64,000 bases of DNA from Streptomyces cathayae (GTDB taxonomy: Bacteria > Actinomycetota > Actinomycetes > Streptomycetales > Streptomycetaceae). The notes beneath the pieces were generated by a model. That model did no database searches, was not told where the DNA came from, and saw only the letters and a list, made by a program, of their open reading frames with translations. The translations under genes were made by a program, and so were the position numbers. The DNA is taken from the NCBI RefSeq assembly GCF_029760955.1, contig NZ_CP121682.1:2728001-2792000 (forward strand). Reading direction: 5' to 3'. This document shows positions 61,969 to 64,000 of the stretch, one piece after another; the stretch's first letter is position 1; the number at the start of each line of letters is the position of its first letter.

Positions 61969-62350
61969 CCGCCGGGCAAGGTGGCTGTCCGTGCCACTCC
62001 GGAGCGGCACGGCCCAGTTCTACCAGGAACCGTCATTTTCCTCCGCAGGCATCCCCACGTTCTTCACGGCACCGCAAGCCGGGCCGAGTCCCTTTCCCGA
62101 GGGTGGTGCCGAGTGCCCGGCCGCCCGTTCCAGCAGTGCCCGCGCCGGGTCCGCGTAGCGGAGGGCGGCCCTCTCGTCGATGATGCCTGTCTTGGTGCTC
62201 GCGCATGTGCCCGGGACGGTGCCGGTGTCGTCCATCGACCGAACCGCATCCCGCACGGCCCGGTGGAGGCGGGAGACGCCCTGACGCACGCTCATGTCAA
62301 CCGACCTCCCTGCATTCGGTTCGGCAGTCGCGACAGCGGTCGGGGCCCGG
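61969..62350. repeat. Direct repeat, right copy
   Basis: Matches 57368-57752 in the same orientation. It begins 11 nt after the right inverted-repeat arm ends, so the two repeats abut only here. Confidence 0.9.
62020..62295 (-). CDS. 91-residue hypothetical protein, copy B
   Basis: Starts MSVRQGVSRLHRAVRDAVRS and ends GMPAEENDGSW. GGGAGG is 9 nt upstream, and its start lies 1 nt past the HTH gene stop (62297), so the two are co-transcribed. Differs from copy A mainly in the central region (CASTKTGIIDE vs SEITEADVIGK). Function unknown, but linked to the HTH gene. Confidence 0.78.
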   Translation of the reverse strand: MSVRQGVSRLHRAVRDAVRSMDDTGTVPGTCASTKTGIIDERAALRYADPARALLERAAGHSAPPSGKGLGPACGAVKNVGMPAEENDGSW

Positions 62351-63220
62351 TACCGGGGCGCGGAAGCCGCGGTCGCAGCCGTCGCAGTTGCGCATCTCGT
62401 ACCGGCCGGGTGAGGGCTCGGCCGGTGCACGGAAGGGCGGCGGGGGCGGCAGCTGGGCGGTGAGGCGGTGGGCCAGGAGGGCGGCGGGGCGGCGTACGCC
62501 CTCGGGCGGCAGGTCGGCGGTCAGGGCGTGGCGTACGGCGGCGGGGGTGACGTCCCGCTCCAGCCAGGCGGCGACGCCGGGCGCCAGGTGGGCCGTGTCG
62601 CAGGCGGAGAGGAACAGCCGGGGATCGTGGCGGTGGAGGCCGGCGAGGAGGTCGGTGGCGGCCTGGAGGAGCGTGGGGGCGGGGTACCCGGGGCCGGGTA
62701 CGGCAGGGAGCTGCTTGCGGGGAGCTCGTTCCTCACGCGCCGCGCGCGGCGACTCCCGTTCCTCGCACGCTTCCTGCCGCTCCTGCTGTTGCGGTTCCGC
62801 CGCCGGACAGGTGGGTGTCCCGGCGTGGTGGCGGGCCGCCTCCGGCTGGTTGCAGGAGGTCGTGCGGGTGACGATCCGGCCGGAGGAGGTGCGTACGCGC
62901 TCGCGGCGCAGGTAGCCGTGGGCCTCCAGCTCGCGCAGGGCGGCGGCGATACGGGTGGCCCCCTCGGGGAACCGGGCGGAGAGGGTCTTGATGTCCGCCG
63001 GGGCGCCCTTCGGCAGCGACTGGAGGTGCGTACCGAGCCCGATGGCGAGCAGCGAGAGCTTCTGGTGCTGGGCGAGGTGGTTGCCGATGACCGTGAAGCG
63101 GGTGGTGTGGCGGGAGTTGTCGTGCTGGAGCCCACCGGTGCGGTGGCCCCGGTTCGGGCGCTGGTTGCCCGCGATACGGGCCTGGGCGCGCGGGTGCGCG
63201 CTAGGGTTCTGGGTACCCAT
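62297..63220 (-). CDS. Winged-helix DNA-binding protein with C-terminal zinc finger
   Basis: 307 residues. The middle (KLSLLAIGLGTHLQSLPKGA, then IAAALRELEAHGYLRRERVR) is a winged helix of the kind found in Streptomyces helix-turn-helix regulators. A polar linker with Gln/Glu leads to a C-terminal finger with CDGC and CRDCRTEC. ATG 63220 (MGTQNPSAHPRAQ) is used; the frame continues to 63259. Such genes are common in Streptomyces beside anti-sigma-like ATP-binding genes, as here. Function inferred as regulator. Confidence 0.82.
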   Translation of the reverse strand: MGTQNPSAHPRAQARIAGNQRPNRGHRTGGLQHDNSRHTTRFTVIGNHLAQHQKLSLLAIGLGTHLQSLPKGAPADIKTLSARFPEGATRIAAALRELEAHGYLRRERVRTSSGRIVTRTTSCNQPEAARHHAGTPTCPAAEPQQQERQEACEERESPRAAREERAPRKQLPAVPGPGYPAPTLLQAATDLLAGLHRHDPRLFLSACDTAHLAPGVAAWLERDVTPAAVRHALTADLPPEGVRRPAALLAHRLTAQLPPPPPFRAPAEPSPGRYEMRNCDGCDRGFRAPVPGPDRCRDCRTECREVG

Positions 63221-63438
63221 CGGGAAGTCCTGTCTTCCTCGGTGGTCAGGCCCTCGCACTGGGATTGCAGTCCCGGCGGGGGCCGTCGCATGTCTGCTGT
63301 TGTCCTGCGCTGAGCGTCGGTCCTCGACGGCCCGAAAATCCAGCCGAACCGGAGATGTTCACCCGCCCGAGTGAGTGCACGCCACGGGCGGGAGGGGTGG
63401 GGCTTGGTGGGGTTCTTTCCCCCTCGTTCTTTGTCTTT

Positions 63439-63906
63439 TCAGCCGTCGACGCCGCCGGAACCCGCGATGTCGCGTTCCGGTGGCGTCAGGCTCAGTTCGG
63501 CCCATACGGTTTTCCGCGGGAACCGCCCCTCGACCACTCCCCAGCGGTCGGCGAGCGCCTCGACGAGCAGCAGCCCACGCCCCGACTCGGCCCCGTCATC
63601 GGGCGCTTGGAGTGCGGGCAGCCGCTCGCCGCGCGTGTCTGTGACCTCGATGCGGAGCGTGCCTCCGACCACGTAGAGCGTCAGGCGGAAACTGCGCCCG
63701 GGAAGCCGGCCATGAGTGGCCGCGTTGGCCGCCAGCTCCGCCACGACATGGCTCGCCGCCTCCTGCGGAAGCCCCCAGTCCCGGAGCGCGTCCGCCGCGA
63801 GCAGACGGGCGAGGCGGGCACCGCGCGGGGTGGACGACAGCAGCACGGTGAAGTCGCGGATTCCGCTGTCGGGTTGGGATCTGGTCTCGGCAATTTCCTG
63901 ATTCAC
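63439..63906 (-). CDS. ATP-binding (HATPase_c_2) anti-sigma-type protein
   Basis: 155 residues from GTG 63906. The Bergerat ATP fold shows SHVVAELAANAATHGR (N box), VTDTRGERLP (G1) and GRGLLLVEAL (G2). Streptomyces has many such RsbW-like proteins, thought to bind anti-anti-sigma or regulators. The start is uncertain, as a longer frame to 63975 exists. A perfect palindrome 28-46 nt upstream may control it. Confidence 0.85.
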   Translation of the reverse strand: MNQEIAETRSQPDSGIRDFTVLLSSTPRGARLARLLAADALRDWGLPQEAASHVVAELAANAATHGRLPGRSFRLTLYVVGGTLRIEVTDTRGERLPALQAPDDGAESGRGLLLVEALADRWGVVEGRFPRKTVWAELSLTPPERDIAGSGGVDG

Positions 63907-63933
63907 GTCACTCAGCGTGGCCGACCGGACATA

Positions 63934-63952
63934 CCGTGATGAGTAATCACGG
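63934..63952. promoter_or_regulatory. Palindromic operator candidate
   Basis: CCGTGAT-GAGTA-ATCACGG, a perfect 7-bp inverted repeat, 28 nt upstream of the ATP-binding gene start. The neighbouring winged-helix protein is a possible binder (inference). Confidence 0.6.
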
Positions 63953-64000
63953 CGCTGCGTAGGGTGACCGTCCACGGCTTGCCCGGCCTTGTCCGAACTG

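Noticed and set aside
57368..62350. Insertion sequence or integron bounded by the repeats
   Set aside because: No transposase, integrase or terminal-site duplication is visible, and repeats contain ordinary gene pieces.

Overview
The window is very GC-rich (about 70% or more), its genes show strong third-position GC bias, many starts are GTG or TTG, and several genes look leaderless. Together with mycothiol synthesis (mshB), TatB, the DUF3107/DUF3117/DUF3152 families and a SCO4225-type membrane protein, this points to the chromosome of a Streptomyces or close relative. I found about 65 protein genes. I saw no rRNA, tRNA, CRISPR array, phage or intact insertion sequence.

Layout. (1) 1-4513, minus strand: four overlapping or tightly spaced genes for a PelF-like glycosyltransferase, a multi-span membrane protein, a nucleotide-sugar epimerase and a spherulin-4 (GH135-like) glycosidase cut by the window edge. 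Together they look like a locus for a Pel- or galactosaminogalactan-like amino-sugar polysaccharide. (2) 4739-17859: housekeeping and conserved actinobacterial genes (DUF3152 protease-like protein, hydrolases, TetR, DUF3107, MiaE-like ferritin, a DEAD-box helicase with a CTG start, NYN nuclease, MarC, PHP phosphatase). (3) 18063-42917: a block whose order I recall as conserved with the sigE and dap regions of Mycobacterium tuberculosis. It holds corA, the MgtE regulatory part, DUF1003, mrp, tatB, htrA, rseA-like anti-sigma, ECF sigma, O-methyltransferase, DUF3117, tagA, folP2-like, LOG, dapE, dapC and fdxA. (4) 43001-56691: accessory and envelope genes (MarR with a DHA2 drug exporter, a MalT-like LuxR regulator, DUF2252, small stress-type membrane proteins, a PG_binding_4 protein, mshB, NfeD-like with flotillin-like). 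(5) 56813-63906: a rearranged stretch. A histidine kinase/response regulator pair lies between 143-bp inverted repeats, and an outer, roughly 385-bp duplicated segment carries a small gene in both copies.

How the genes work together. The sigma/anti-sigma/HtrA/TatB run is an envelope-stress module, and a GGAAC-N17-CGTT sequence in front of the sigma gene suggests autoregulation. CorA, the MgtE-like soluble protein and DUF1003 suggest a magnesium-related group. dapE, dapC and ferredoxin belong to lysine/diaminopimelate synthesis and redox metabolism. The marR-MFS pair is a typical self-regulated efflux unit. The points most worth following are the Pel-like operon at the left edge, the inverted-repeat-flanked two-component block at the right, the two genes that appear to start at CTG and ATT, and the FolP2-type protein lacking canonical dihydropteroate synthase loops.
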